Positions 25,343 through 33,830 of a DNA stretch of 64,000 nucleotides are shown piece after piece. How positions within the stretch are numbered: the stretch's first letter is position 1; the number at the start of each line of letters is the position of its first letter. The notes under the pieces are model-generated. The model had not been told where the DNA came from. It saw only the letters and a list, made by a program, of their open reading frames with translations, and made no database searches. Source of the stretch: Dyadobacter sp. Leaf189 (GTDB lineage: Bacteria > Bacteroidota > Bacteroidia > Cytophagales > Spirosomataceae); NCBI RefSeq assembly GCF_001424405.1, contig NZ_LMPS01000004.1:678537-742536 (forward strand), read 5' to 3'. The position numbers and the translations under genes were made by a program.

Positions 25343-27349
25343 ATGAGTTTACCAGCGACAGGAGACGAAGCATTCAGGCGAACCGGTTCGCAAGATGATA
25401 TCGAGCGGGAGCTCCTGCAAGAGAAACTGGCTGTTATATTCCAGTATTCTACAGATGCGCATTTGCTCTTTGATGAAAACGGGATTATCGACTGCAACCA
25501 GGCCGCTGTGACAATGCTGGGTTGCAAAGACAAAAAAGAACTGCTCTCCATTCACCCTGCTGCTTTTTCTCCTGAATACCAGCCTGACGGACAGTTATCT
25601 TCCGAGAAGTCGAAGGCAATGGATAAGCTGGCTTATGAAAGCGGCTACAATCGATTCGAGTGGATTCACCGGAGAATCAATGGAGAAGAGTTCCCTGTTG
25701 AAGTTACCCTCAATCCCGTTCCGATCAACAATAAGAAGGTACTGCTCGTCGTGTGGCACGATATAACGCAGCGCAAGCAGGCAGAGGAAGCAATCAGGCG
25801 CAGCGAGGCATTGCTGGCCGAATCGCAGCAACTTACGCACAGCGGCAGCTGGGAGGCAGATCTGGTAACCGGTCAGAACTTCTGGTCTGACGAAGCTTTC
25901 CGGATTTTCGGTTTGGAACCGGACTATGCCGGGCCGGATACCGAGCTTTTTTCCAGAATGATCCACCCGGATGATCTTCAACTATACAGAAAACACATCC
26001 GGGAGGCAATCAATAACCTTGAACCCGCAAGCTTTGACCTGCGGATTGTGATGCCGGACGGAAATATCAAGTTCATACACGCCATTGGAAAACCTTATAC
26101 CGACGCTTCCGGCAAGGTTGTCAAGTTGTATGGCGCGATCATGGACATTGATAACCAGAAGAAAGCGGAGCAGGAGCTGATCCACGCCAAGGAAATGGCG
26201 GAAATGGCGGCTGTGGCCAAATCGCAGTTTCTCTCAACCATGAGCCACGAGATCCGCACGCCCATGAATGCGGTGATCGGCTTCACCCATTTGCTGCTGC
26301 AGCAAAATCCGACTTCGGAGCAAATGGAGTATCTGAACATCCTGAAATTTTCTGCCGAAAACCTGCTGGTACTGATCAACGATATTCTTGATTTCAGTAA
26401 AATAGAGGCTGGCAAGATCGAGTTTGAGGAGACAGATTTCAATGTATTGTTCCTGCTGGAAAACATCCGCTCGGGTGTTCTTCAGAAAGCGAATGAAAAG
26501 GGTATCCTGCTGAAATTAAAAGTAACCAACAGCGTCAATGTAACGGTGACGGGAGACCCGGTCAGGCTGGGGCAGATACTGACGAACCTGGTGAGCAATG
26601 CAGTCAAATTCACAGAGCGCGGCAAAGTGACGATCTCGGCTGATGTGGCCAAAAGGGAAGGCGACACCATCCTCATTGACTTCCGGGTGGAAGATACCGG
26701 AATCGGGATCCCGCCTGACAAAATCGAAAACATATTCGACAGCTTTACCCAGGCAACCTCCGATACGACACGGAAATACGGCGGCTCAGGTCTCGGGCTT
26801 ACCATCACAAAAAAGCTTCTGGAATTACAGCAAAGCAAAATCTACGTCGAAAGCGAACCGGGACAAGGATCCGCATTCTATTTCAGTCTCGCATTCAAAA
26901 TCAGCGAAAAACAACTTGCCCAACAGACTGCGGGTACATTCACCGGCACGTTCAGCCTGGAAGGAATGCGGGTACTTATTGTGGAAGACAATGCGATCAA
27001 CGTGCTCCTGATGCGCAACTTCATGAAACAATGGAAGGTTGATTATGACGTAGCCGATAACGGGCTGATTGCATTGCAAAAGGTGCAGCTGGCCGATTAC
27101 GATCTGGTGTTAATGGATCTTCAAATGCCCGAAATGGACGGGTACGAGGCTACTTTGAAAATCAGGCAGCTTCCCGGTGAGAAATATGCAAATCTTCCCA
27201 TTGTTGCACTTACCGCCTCGGCGATGATGGATATCAAGGATATTGCATTTACAGTTGGCATGAACGATTATATCAGTAAACCTTTCAGTCCTGCCGAGCT
27301 TTATTCCAAAATTGCTTCCTATAAAAGGAACAAGGACAGCGACCTTTAA
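25343..27349 (+). CDS. Hybrid sensor histidine kinase/response regulator
   Basis: 668 residues, no membrane segment. Two PAS domains (about 25-145 and 155-275), a HisKA domain with H302 in STMSHEIRTPMN, a HATPase domain with DTGIGIP and GSGLGLTI, and a C-terminal receiver from about residue 542 with phosphoacceptor D592 in LVLMDLQMPEMDG and K646. It lacks an HPt domain and a DNA-binding output, so the final output must be another protein. Its His box is the classical BarA type, unlike the DLQEPLRK kinases nearby. Divergent transcription from one of those suggests shared regulation, an inference. Confidence 0.93.
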   Translation: MSLPATGDEAFRRTGSQDDIERELLQEKLAVIFQYSTDAHLLFDENGIIDCNQAAVTMLGCKDKKELLSIHPAAFSPEYQPDGQLSSEKSKAMDKLAYESGYNRFEWIHRRINGEEFPVEVTLNPVPINNKKVLLVVWHDITQRKQAEEAIRRSEALLAESQQLTHSGSWEADLVTGQNFWSDEAFRIFGLEPDYAGPDTELFSRMIHPDDLQLYRKHIREAINNLEPASFDLRIVMPDGNIKFIHAIGKPYTDASGKVVKLYGAIMDIDNQKKAEQELIHAKEMAEMAAVAKSQFLSTMSHEIRTPMNAVIGFTHLLLQQNPTSEQMEYLNILKFSAENLLVLINDILDFSKIEAGKIEFEETDFNVLFLLENIRSGVLQKANEKGILLKLKVTNSVNVTVTGDPVRLGQILTNLVSNAVKFTERGKVTISADVAKREGDTILIDFRVEDTGIGIPPDKIENIFDSFTQATSDTTRKYGGSGLGLTITKKLLELQQSKIYVESEPGQGSAFYFSLAFKISEKQLAQQTAGTFTGTFSLEGMRVLIVEDNAINVLLMRNFMKQWKVDYDVADNGLIALQKVQLADYDLVLMDLQMPEMDGYEATLKIRQLPGEKYANLPIVALTASAMMDIKDIAFTVGMNDYISKPFSPAELYSKIASYKRNKDSDL

Positions 27350-27405
27350 TCCCACTTCTGATTGGCATAATATTATTTGAGCTTGCACAAACCATTGCAA
27401 CTCTC

Positions 27406-27930
27406 ATGAAAAAGCCCCGCCTGTATTTCCTGCTTCTGCTTACGCTCACCCTTTCCTGTAGTGACGACGACGATGAAAACGCACGGCGCATTTCCATTAC
27501 CGAAGACGATCGCGCATTTGTGCTTGCCGCTGCTGATGAAGGACTCTTCCAGATCAGCGCGGGTCAGCTTGCATTGGAGAACCAGGCTTCCAAAGACTAT
27601 GCGGACTTTGCACAATTGATGATCGATGGTTATACAAAATCAAATGACGAGTTGAAGGCATTTGCAGCTGATAAAGACCTGACTATCCCCAACACGATTT
27701 CCGACGAGCGACAGCAGGCGCTCGACAGCCTCGCTTCCCGCAAAATGGTTGCTTTTGATACCACTTACGCAGCCACTATGGTAGCTATGCATACCAATAC
27801 CATTTCCTTTTTTGAAGCTCAGGCAGGTACAGTTTCGGACAATGCATTAAAGTCCTGGATCAATGGAAAAATTCCGGTGTTGCGCAGCTATCTCGAACAA
27901 GCCAAAGCGCTCAGCAAGTCGCCGCAATAA
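27406..27930 (+). CDS. DUF4142 lipoprotein
   Basis: 174 residues. The N-terminus is a lipoprotein signal (LLLLTLTLSCS), with a +1 Cys followed by an acidic stretch (SDDDDEN) typical of Bacteroidota surface-exported lipoproteins. The rest is the helical, ferritin-like-fold DUF4142 domain (FVLAAADEGLFQISAGQLAL, DYADFAQLMIDGY, ISFFEAQAG). The family is widespread in envelope and stress loci; no biochemical function is known to me. It follows the hybrid kinase gene by 56 bases in the same direction, so co-transcription is possible. Confidence 0.88.
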   Translation: MKKPRLYFLLLLTLTLSCSDDDDENARRISITEDDRAFVLAAADEGLFQISAGQLALENQASKDYADFAQLMIDGYTKSNDELKAFAADKDLTIPNTISDERQQALDSLASRKMVAFDTTYAATMVAMHTNTISFFEAQAGTVSDNALKSWINGKIPVLRSYLEQAKALSKSPQ

Positions 27931-27956
27931 TGAAGGAGAAATTAATTGAAGTTGGA

Positions 27957-28508
27957 TTATCCCCAATTGGAATAACCGTCGTTGGTAAGGATATCACGGC
28001 CACTGTGTAGTTTGAAATCCTGAATAATAGCATCCCGTTCAGCCAGGTTCTTGGGGTCGACGCTGATGATGATACCACCTTCTTTTACGCCCTCTTCGTA
28101 TGTTTCCGAGTGTGTTGACGGAATTCGCGCACCAATAATCCCGCCCAGCGTGCGACCTGTAATTGCGCCTGTGATCCCGGCCACAACCGGGCCGGCAATG
28201 GATATCCCCAGTCCGGGTACAGCAATGAGGCTTAATGACATAAATAATCCGGTGAATGCGCCTGTCGCGCCACCGATCACCTTCCCTTTTTCTTCCTCAT
28301 TCGCCGGTCTGGACTCCGGTTCGGAGTGATCGCTTGAATCGCTTAAATGCTTGTTCAGCGTTTCGTCGGACATGAGTACAGAGATCTCGTCTTCTGTGTA
28401 GCCTTTTTTCAAAAGCGATTTATATGCTTTATCCGCATCAGCCCTGGTCAGAAAAACAGCAGATACCGTACCCGGCGAGTCGTAAGCGTAGGATGAAGAT
28501 TCTGTCAT
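27957..28508 (-). CDS. General stress protein 17M-like glycine-rich protein
   Basis: 183 residues from the ATG at 28508 (MTESSSYAYDSPG). The N-terminal half matches the general stress protein 17M/YflT domain (VSAVFLTRADADKAYKSLLKKGYTEDEISVLMSD). The C-terminal half is a Gly/Ala-rich hydrophobic stretch (GGATGAFTGLFMSL, GISIAGPVVAGITGAITG) that could insert in membrane or pack as a glycine zipper. The shorter start is preferred because the upstream NDH-2 gene ends at 28516, leaving a 7-base gap. Being co-transcribed with NDH-2 links it to respiratory or oxidative stress, but the molecular role is unknown. Confidence 0.8.
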   Translation of the reverse strand: MTESSSYAYDSPGTVSAVFLTRADADKAYKSLLKKGYTEDEISVLMSDETLNKHLSDSSDHSEPESRPANEEEKGKVIGGATGAFTGLFMSLSLIAVPGLGISIAGPVVAGITGAITGRTLGGIIGARIPSTHSETYEEGVKEGGIIISVDPKNLAERDAIIQDFKLHSGRDILTNDGYSNWG

Positions 28509-28515
28509 AGCGCAA

Positions 28516-29817
28516 TCAGATACTTGGGACTTTTTGTATAGGTACGGGAGCTTCCTGCTCGTCACGTTCGGCCGGCTTAATGATCATCCGCAAAGACTGG
28601 TCTTTCGTGAAATACGCGACCATCCAGTTATAAAGCGTCTTGATCCTGTTACGCTGGTTGATCAATGCGATGAGGTGAATGAAAAGCCAGGCAAGCCACG
28701 CAATAAGACCTTTGAAATGAAGCTTGGGCCGTGGCATATCCACAACGGCTTTTGCACGACCGATAATCGCCATTGAACCTTTGTCGTGGTATGCAAACGG
28801 TTTCAATGTTTTGTTCTCGTCAGCCGCCTTGAAATTGTGGGCCAGTGTTTTCCCCTGCTGTATGGCAACCTGCGCTACCTGAGGGTGTCCCTGCGGGAAG
28901 TTGGCGTCAGTAAGTTGCAGGCACGCATCGCCGATCGCATATATATTATGCAGTCCATTGACTTTGTTATACGCATCTACAAGCATTCTGCGGCCTCTTC
29001 CGTAAGCTTCCGGCGGAACTCCGTCGAAAACTTTACCCGTAACTCCGGCAGCCCAGATGAGTGTTTTGGTTTCTATGAATTCACCGTCCGTGAAGTAAAC
29101 CTTATCTTCCTTGAAGTCTACCACATGCGCATTCAGCTTGATTTTTACGCCCAGCTTGCTCAGCGCTTCGTAGGTATCCTGCTGCGATTTCACACTCATA
29201 GGCGAGAGCAAAGCGTCTCCCCCGTCGACCAGGTAAATTTCACTACCTTTTCCGGCAAGCTCGGGGTATTCTTTCCGCAGTACGCCGTTCCGCATTTCTG
29301 CAAACATCCCCGAAATCTCAACTCCGGTCGGCCCGCCGCCTGCAATTACAACGGTGAGCAGCTTTTTTACTTCGGCGGGATCTTCGCAGATCGTCGCCTT
29401 TTCCATTTGCTGAAGCAATTTGTTACGCATGCCGATTGCGTCTTCCAGCGTTTTCATCGGAGTGGAGTTGTTTTTCACATTCTCCATTCCGAAAAAGTTG
29501 GTTTCTGCGCCGGTTGCAAATACGAGCTGGTCGTATTCCAACTCTCCATTTGCGAGTATAATGCGGTTTTCCTCAGGTATTACCCTTGTAAATTCGCCAA
29601 GCCGGAAGTGCAGGTTTCTCCTTTCTGAAAACAGCTTTCTGAAAGGATAGCTGATGCTCGAAGGTTCCAGGAATGCAGTGGCTACCTGATATATCAATGG
29701 TGGAAAAAAATTGTAGTTGTTTTTATCCACCAATGTCACGTCAAACTTTTTGTTTTTGGCAAGATCCATAGCCAGGTTTACGCCGGCAAATCCTCCTCCA
29801 ATGATAACGATTCTCAT
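28516..29817 (-). CDS. ndh: Type II NADH dehydrogenase (NDH-2)
   Basis: 433 residues. Single-subunit, non-proton-pumping NADH:quinone oxidoreductase on the inner face of the membrane. The FAD-binding GGGFAGVNLA motif is at the N-terminus, the NADH-binding GGGPTGVEISG near residue 160, and the second FAD motif IYAIGDACLQ near 295, followed by QVAQVAIQQG, the quinone-site signature. The C-terminal amphipathic/hydrophobic region (FKGLIAWLAWLFIHLIAL) is the membrane anchor. The stress-protein gene follows after 7 bases, giving a two-gene operon. Confidence 0.93.
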   Translation of the reverse strand: MRIVIIGGGFAGVNLAMDLAKNKKFDVTLVDKNNYNFFPPLIYQVATAFLEPSSISYPFRKLFSERRNLHFRLGEFTRVIPEENRIILANGELEYDQLVFATGAETNFFGMENVKNNSTPMKTLEDAIGMRNKLLQQMEKATICEDPAEVKKLLTVVIAGGGPTGVEISGMFAEMRNGVLRKEYPELAGKGSEIYLVDGGDALLSPMSVKSQQDTYEALSKLGVKIKLNAHVVDFKEDKVYFTDGEFIETKTLIWAAGVTGKVFDGVPPEAYGRGRRMLVDAYNKVNGLHNIYAIGDACLQLTDANFPQGHPQVAQVAIQQGKTLAHNFKAADENKTLKPFAYHDKGSMAIIGRAKAVVDMPRPKLHFKGLIAWLAWLFIHLIALINQRNRIKTLYNWMVAYFTKDQSLRMIIKPAERDEQEAPVPIQKVPSI

Positions 29818-29920
29818 AAGTCCTGTTTTGGTCTTAGGGGGTCATGATTTTTATGTTCATTCAGAAGGGTTCAGATTTACCTGACTGCCAAATAGCATGC
29901 CAAAGCATTTTAAAAGTGCA

Positions 29921-30649
29921 TCAAGCCATCGTATCGGTCATTTTTCCTGATTTTTTCAGATAACGGATATAACCGTACACCGCACCAAGCACCAGTACAA
30001 TCGCCACGAACAGAATAATGCGCGAATCACTCTCGGGCACGAGCTGCGGATATTTGAAGATCAGGATCGCGCAGATACCCAGCAGCCAGACCAGCAGCGT
30101 GTTATACTCTTTCAGTATCCATCTTTTGTAATTGAAATTCATGCCGTCAAATGCGTGGGATATACCCCGGAAGTTGATCAGCCAGCGGTTAACACGGCTG
30201 CAATACGCATCGAACTGGGCACCGAATTTGTTACGCAGAAAGTTTTCCTCTGCTAGTACGATTGCCTGATAAATAAACAGAAAAAGGGGCATTACGATTC
30301 CCACATAAATGAGCGAATTGGCAAGAATTCCGACACCCAAAAGCATCAGGATATTCCCCACATACAGCGGGTTGCGGCAGTGATTGAAGATCCCCTCGGT
30401 CACCAGCTTTTCGGCATATACCTTCTTGTCTTTGCCACCGCGAATGATATAGGCCAGACCAATGGTGATCCCGCGGATAATCTCGCCTGCAAATGTCACC
30501 AGCAGCCCGAGAATGATCGGGTACAAATAGTATTTTTCACCGAATTGCTCGGGTTTGAAAAGTAATGGTGACGGGAGAAAAAGAAGGAGATAAAGAAAGA
30601 TGAACAGATTGTTCCTGTACTTAAAAAAGAAGTTTCCTATTGCTATCAT
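29921..30649 (-). CDS. ICMT/phospholipid methyltransferase-like membrane protein
   Basis: 242 residues with about five or six hydrophobic helices. The signature of the isoprenylcysteine carboxyl methyltransferase / PE N-methyltransferase superfamily is clear: CRNPLYVGN, then AEENFLRNKFGAQFDAYCSRVNRW, which binds S-adenosylmethionine at the membrane face. The acceptor is unknown; bacteria rarely carry prenylated proteins, so a lipid or small molecule is more likely. Its ATG overlaps the stop of cmoA (TAATG), so it is translationally coupled to an enzyme that makes carboxy-SAM, an unexpected pairing. The C-terminus has two further membrane segments. Confidence 0.75.
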   Translation of the reverse strand: MIAIGNFFFKYRNNLFIFLYLLLFLPSPLLFKPEQFGEKYYLYPIILGLLVTFAGEIIRGITIGLAYIIRGGKDKKVYAEKLVTEGIFNHCRNPLYVGNILMLLGVGILANSLIYVGIVMPLFLFIYQAIVLAEENFLRNKFGAQFDAYCSRVNRWLINFRGISHAFDGMNFNYKRWILKEYNTLLVWLLGICAILIFKYPQLVPESDSRIILFVAIVLVLGAVYGYIRYLKKSGKMTDTMA

Positions 30650-31398
30650 TATTTTTTATAAGCTATCATTCCTGAAAAATTGTACCACTTAAAGAATATT
30701 TCGCAATCCGCGAAACCGGCTTCCTTCAACAGGAGCATGTTTTCAGATAACTTATACGGGATCAGCACATTTTCGAGCGCCTCTCTCTTCTGGGAGATTT
30801 CGAGCTCGCTATAATGGTTTCTTCTTTTATAGTTATAGTAATATTTAATGAAGTCGCGATTGAAAACGGTGCTTTCAGCAAGAACCTTTTCTACCAGCAG
30901 CAGCACACCGCCGGGATTCAGTCCATCGTAGATGTTACGCAAAAGCCGCTCCCGGTAGAGCGGGCGTACAAATTGCATGGTAAGACAAAGGATTACTACC
31001 GAGGCATTTGAAATGGGTAAAGTCTCCTGCTGCAAATCGCCCGACTGTAAGTCGTAGGGACGCACGAAGCCGGCTTCTTTGAATTTGAGGTCGCACTTTT
31101 CAAGCATTTCCGGGGATTCGTCAATGCCGATAAATTTAATGTCAGACGGGATAAGCTTGTCGACTTCGATGAGCGTGGTGCCGGTAGAGCAGCCCAGGTC
31201 ATATAAAAAGCTGCCTTCTTTGACGTGGTCCGCGGCAATTTCCGCGAGCATCCGCTGTGTTTCGTTGTAAAACGGTACAGAGCGGCTGACCATATCGTCA
31301 AACACTTTTACTACGGTAGTACCGAATTTAAAATCGGAGGCTTTGGTGATCTCGTCTTTGAAGACTTCATCCTGACCTCCGTTCTCAATATGCTCCAT
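30649..31398 (-). CDS. cmoA: Carboxy-S-adenosyl-L-methionine synthase
   Basis: 249 residues, Rossmann-fold enzyme that converts S-adenosylmethionine and prephenate to carboxy-SAM, the donor for cmo5U34 in tRNA wobble position. The CmoA-specific features are present: FDDMVSRSVPFYNE, the SAM loop YDLGCSTGTT, LTMQFV, the NHYSELEISQKREALENV block that binds the carboxylate, and FKWYNF. The usual partner CmoB is not adjacent; instead an ICMT-like membrane methyltransferase follows with a one-base overlap. A promoter and a 5' hairpin lie upstream. Confidence 0.9.
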   Translation of the reverse strand: MEHIENGGQDEVFKDEITKASDFKFGTTVVKVFDDMVSRSVPFYNETQRMLAEIAADHVKEGSFLYDLGCSTGTTLIEVDKLIPSDIKFIGIDESPEMLEKCDLKFKEAGFVRPYDLQSGDLQQETLPISNASVVILCLTMQFVRPLYRERLLRNIYDGLNPGGVLLLVEKVLAESTVFNRDFIKYYYNYKRRNHYSELEISQKREALENVLIPYKLSENMLLLKEAGFADCEIFFKWYNFSGMIAYKK

Positions 31399-31434
31399 TT
31401 GTCAATAGTTAGATTACGTTAGATTTCGCTTGGC

Positions 31435-31454
31435 TTTTCGGTCAAAACCGAAAA
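31435..31454 (-). other. Hairpin in the cmoA leader
   Basis: A perfect 8-bp stem (TTTTCGGT at 31435-31442 with ACCGAAAA at 31447-31454) with a 4-base loop lies between the predicted cmoA promoter and its start codon. It may be a leader structure or a former terminator; with no start or stop of another gene nearby I cannot tell. Confidence 0.4.
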
Positions 31455-31462
31455 TTCCATTC

Positions 31463-31495
31463 CAAATATGCGAACTTGTTACGTAACCTTTACAA
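31463..31495 (-). promoter_or_regulatory. Promoter for cmoA
   Basis: Read on the minus strand: TTG (31495-31493), 22-base spacer, CATATTTG (31470-31463), close to TAnnTTTG. A 10-bp palindrome GTTACGTAAC (31478-31487) lies in the spacer and could be an operator. Confidence 0.4.
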
Positions 31496-31547
31496 GCAAC
31501 TGAATAATCCTGTTGCAATCTTATGACAATTTGGCGATTTGAGCCAC

Positions 31548-32120
31548 TCAGGAGGGTTTTATACGTTGAACAATCGTCTTTCCGGTAGCAAGTTCTGTTC
31601 CCTTCAATTCTATGTAAAGAACATTTGGCGACCAGAATGTACCCCCGTCAATGCGGATGAAAACCCGGCTGAGAATGCATTCTTTTTTATCGATCGTGGC
31701 GTAAACGTGGTAGGTGTTGCGGCTGTCTCTTCTTAACTGTAACGGAAGCTTTGAATAAGCCACCGAACGCAGTTCGTAAGATGCATTGCCTTTGTCTTTC
31801 ACATTGATACCGTAGGCAAACTTGCGCTGAAGATAATTTAGCTCTCTGCGCTCACCGCCATCGGTATATCTGATCCAGAATGTATTAACAGGATCTTTAA
31901 CACTGAGCCGGCCCTGTTTGTCAGTATTTAGCTGATAACAGATTGTGTTTGCATTCGGGTCACGCTGGATGTAAAAGAGCAGACCAGGCACATCGCTTGG
32001 GACTGGGAATTCGTCCGGATTGGGCAGCTTATCGCCGTCCTTGTCGCCTGCGGAGAAAGTCCCCGAGTACGACGCCAGTATCAGGCTCAATGCCATCAAC
32101 CAATTCCTCACATATTTCAT
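31548..32120 (-). CDS. DUF4833 secreted protein
   Basis: 190 residues with a Sec signal peptide (about 1-24, LMALSLILASYSGTFSA) and a beta-rich body that matches DUF4833 (LLFYIQRDPNANTICYQLN, PVNTFWIRYTDGGERRELNYLQRKFAYGI, VFIRIDGGTFWSPNVLYIEL). The family has no known activity. It begins only 14 bases after the PfkB kinase stop and is the last gene of the long minus-strand lipid cluster. I have also seen this family as a companion of envelope lipid genes, though I cannot verify that here. A periplasmic or outer-membrane binding role is a guess. Confidence 0.8.
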   Translation of the reverse strand: MKYVRNWLMALSLILASYSGTFSAGDKDGDKLPNPDEFPVPSDVPGLLFYIQRDPNANTICYQLNTDKQGRLSVKDPVNTFWIRYTDGGERRELNYLQRKFAYGINVKDKGNASYELRSVAYSKLPLQLRRDSRNTYHVYATIDKKECILSRVFIRIDGGTFWSPNVLYIELKGTELATGKTIVQRIKPS

Positions 32121-32134
32121 AATAGATAAACGCT

Positions 32135-33040
32135 TCAGTAAATGGCCTGCGCGATCACTTCACGATCACACTCCCCATGCAAGACAACATGATTAACTGC
32201 CTCCTGGTTTCCAGAAAACGGCCCTGAAGACTGAATTTTTAATGTCGCCATTGCTGCTCCAAACTCCCCCGCTTCCTGTACATCCGCACCTCTTACTTTT
32301 TTGCTCAGGTATCCCGCCATATAAGTATCCCCGCAGCCGGTAGCATCCACCACAGCCGCAGGCTTGTAAGCCGGGATCTGGTAAAAATGATCGTCTTTGT
32401 AAACGAGCGACCCTTTGCTGCCGAGTGTAATGATTACTTCTTTCACGCCCATTCCGGCGATTATTTTCGCGCCCTCGCGGATATCGGAAGTACCGGCGAT
32501 CACCTCCATTTCAAATTCGTTCGCTTTTAGTATCGACACGTGCGGCAGTGCTTCCTGCTTGTCTGCCCAGTCGGTGTAATACACTTTTTTATCCTTCACA
32601 TAACGCAGGTAACCCTGAATATCGAGCGAAACCTCACCTTTGGATGCAAGATGTTTAAGTAAATCGAGCTGGATATCATCCGAAAGCAGCGGCCCCAGAT
32701 GGAAGATGCGGGATTCTATTTCAGGCATTTGCTTCACTGTGAACGGAGCGGCTTTGTGCAGCACATTCTGTTCACGGTGGTCCTGGTTGGCACTGTAAAT
32801 ATTTTCGAAGTAAACTGTGTAGGGACTGTCCTGGGAGAAAACTTCAATGCGCTCGTCTCTGAGCGACTTCACAATGTGGCTTTCCTCCTCGGCGAGCGCG
32901 GTGACCAGCATGTATTTCACATCAAAATCCCGCAGCGCTTTTGAAAAATAAAACGAGGTGCCGCCAGGCATATAGTTGACCGACTGAGTAGTCACAACCT
33001 TGTCAAGGGTAATATGCCCTATCGTACAGATATCGTACAT
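32135..33040 (-). CDS. PfkB family carbohydrate/alcohol kinase
   Basis: 301 residues, ribokinase fold. The N-terminal TIGHITLDKV and GGTSFYFSKAL motifs, and the C-terminal signature VVDATGCGDTYMAGYL with the catalytic Asp, are present; the usual GAGD reads GCGD. Members phosphorylate sugars, nucleosides or polyols with ATP. In this cluster, with a nucleotidyltransferase and a CDP-alcohol phosphotransferase nearby, its likely job is to make the phosphorylated headgroup precursor, for example a polyol phosphate, but the substrate is inferred from context only. The HAD-protein gene is just upstream with a 10-base gap. Confidence 0.82.
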   Translation of the reverse strand: MYDICTIGHITLDKVVTTQSVNYMPGGTSFYFSKALRDFDVKYMLVTALAEEESHIVKSLRDERIEVFSQDSPYTVYFENIYSANQDHREQNVLHKAAPFTVKQMPEIESRIFHLGPLLSDDIQLDLLKHLASKGEVSLDIQGYLRYVKDKKVYYTDWADKQEALPHVSILKANEFEMEVIAGTSDIREGAKIIAGMGVKEVIITLGSKGSLVYKDDHFYQIPAYKPAAVVDATGCGDTYMAGYLSKKVRGADVQEAGEFGAAMATLKIQSSGPFSGNQEAVNHVVLHGECDREVIAQAIY

Positions 33041-33050
33041 AAGCTTTTTA

Positions 33051-33758
33051 TTAAAATTGATTTATAACCCCTTCTGCCTGAGCAAAATCGGTAATTTCAA
33101 CAACACCTTCCAGCACCTGATCCGACCCGCCGGCATCTTCCCAGCCGGCTACATTCAGCCAGATAGCCTTGCAGCCCAGCTGCCTGGCCGGTGCAATGTC
33201 CTTCGAATATGAATCTCCGATCACAACACAGGCTTCGGCATTTAATCCGAGTGCATTTACCCCAAGCTGATAGATCTGCGGATCGGGTTTTCTCACGCCA
33301 ACCACGGCAGATTCAACCACCGTTTGGAAGTAACCCAGGATACCGAAGTCTTCCAGTACGCTTTGAATGTTCCCGTAAAAATTGGAAACCATTACAAGCG
33401 GATAATTTGCTGAAAGTGCGGCAAGTACCGGCTTCGCATTCTCCACAGTAGTGCGTGCGAACTCATTGCATTCATGTGCAATGGCGTCTATTGCGCTCAC
33501 ATCAATATCGTGCCCGCTTTCCTGCAAAAAACGGAACTGCTCATTCAGTTTCAGTGAAAGAACGTCGTAGAATACATGCTGTGGCTGTACAAGCGGCTTG
33601 ATAGCCAATGCCCGCTCGCCGTATTTGTAAGCCTGCGAAAATGCATCCCTGTCAACATTTACCCGATTGTGCTGGTAAGCTTCCCACAAAACATGCGCCC
33701 AATGCAGGCCATTGGTGTCGATTGTACCACCGTAGTCGAGTAAAATTCCGTTGATCAT
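33051..33758 (-). CDS. HAD-superfamily protein with atypical motif I
   Basis: 235 residues from the ATG at 33758 (MINGILLDYGGTIDTNG); a longer version with nine extra residues is less likely. The HAD motifs are recognisable: D8 of DYGGT (nucleophile), Ser/Asn in MVSNF, Lys in RKPDP, and GDSYSKD. The second acidic residue of motif I (DxD), the acid/base in HAD phosphatases, is replaced by Gly (D-Y-G). It may therefore be a weak or non-phosphatase member, or it belongs to a subgroup with a different acid/base. It lies between the flippase-like gene and the PfkB kinase in the lipid cluster. Confidence 0.8.
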   Translation of the reverse strand: MINGILLDYGGTIDTNGLHWAHVLWEAYQHNRVNVDRDAFSQAYKYGERALAIKPLVQPQHVFYDVLSLKLNEQFRFLQESGHDIDVSAIDAIAHECNEFARTTVENAKPVLAALSANYPLVMVSNFYGNIQSVLEDFGILGYFQTVVESAVVGVRKPDPQIYQLGVNALGLNAEACVVIGDSYSKDIAPARQLGCKAIWLNVAGWEDAGGSDQVLEGVVEITDFAQAEGVINQF

Positions 33759-33830
33759 TAGTAATTGGCTTTCGGCAGTCGGCAATCGGCTATCAGCCTG
33801 GTGCGTTTTGCCTTGTTATGTATTTAAAAA

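Noticed and set aside
28786..29628. 280-codon plus-strand frame opposite the NDH-2 gene
   Set aside because: Long but antisense to NDH-2, whose motifs are all in place; no recognisable domain.
30649..31398. Generic SAM methyltransferase instead of CmoA
   Set aside because: The NHYSELEISQKREALENV block and FKWYNF ending are specific to CmoA.
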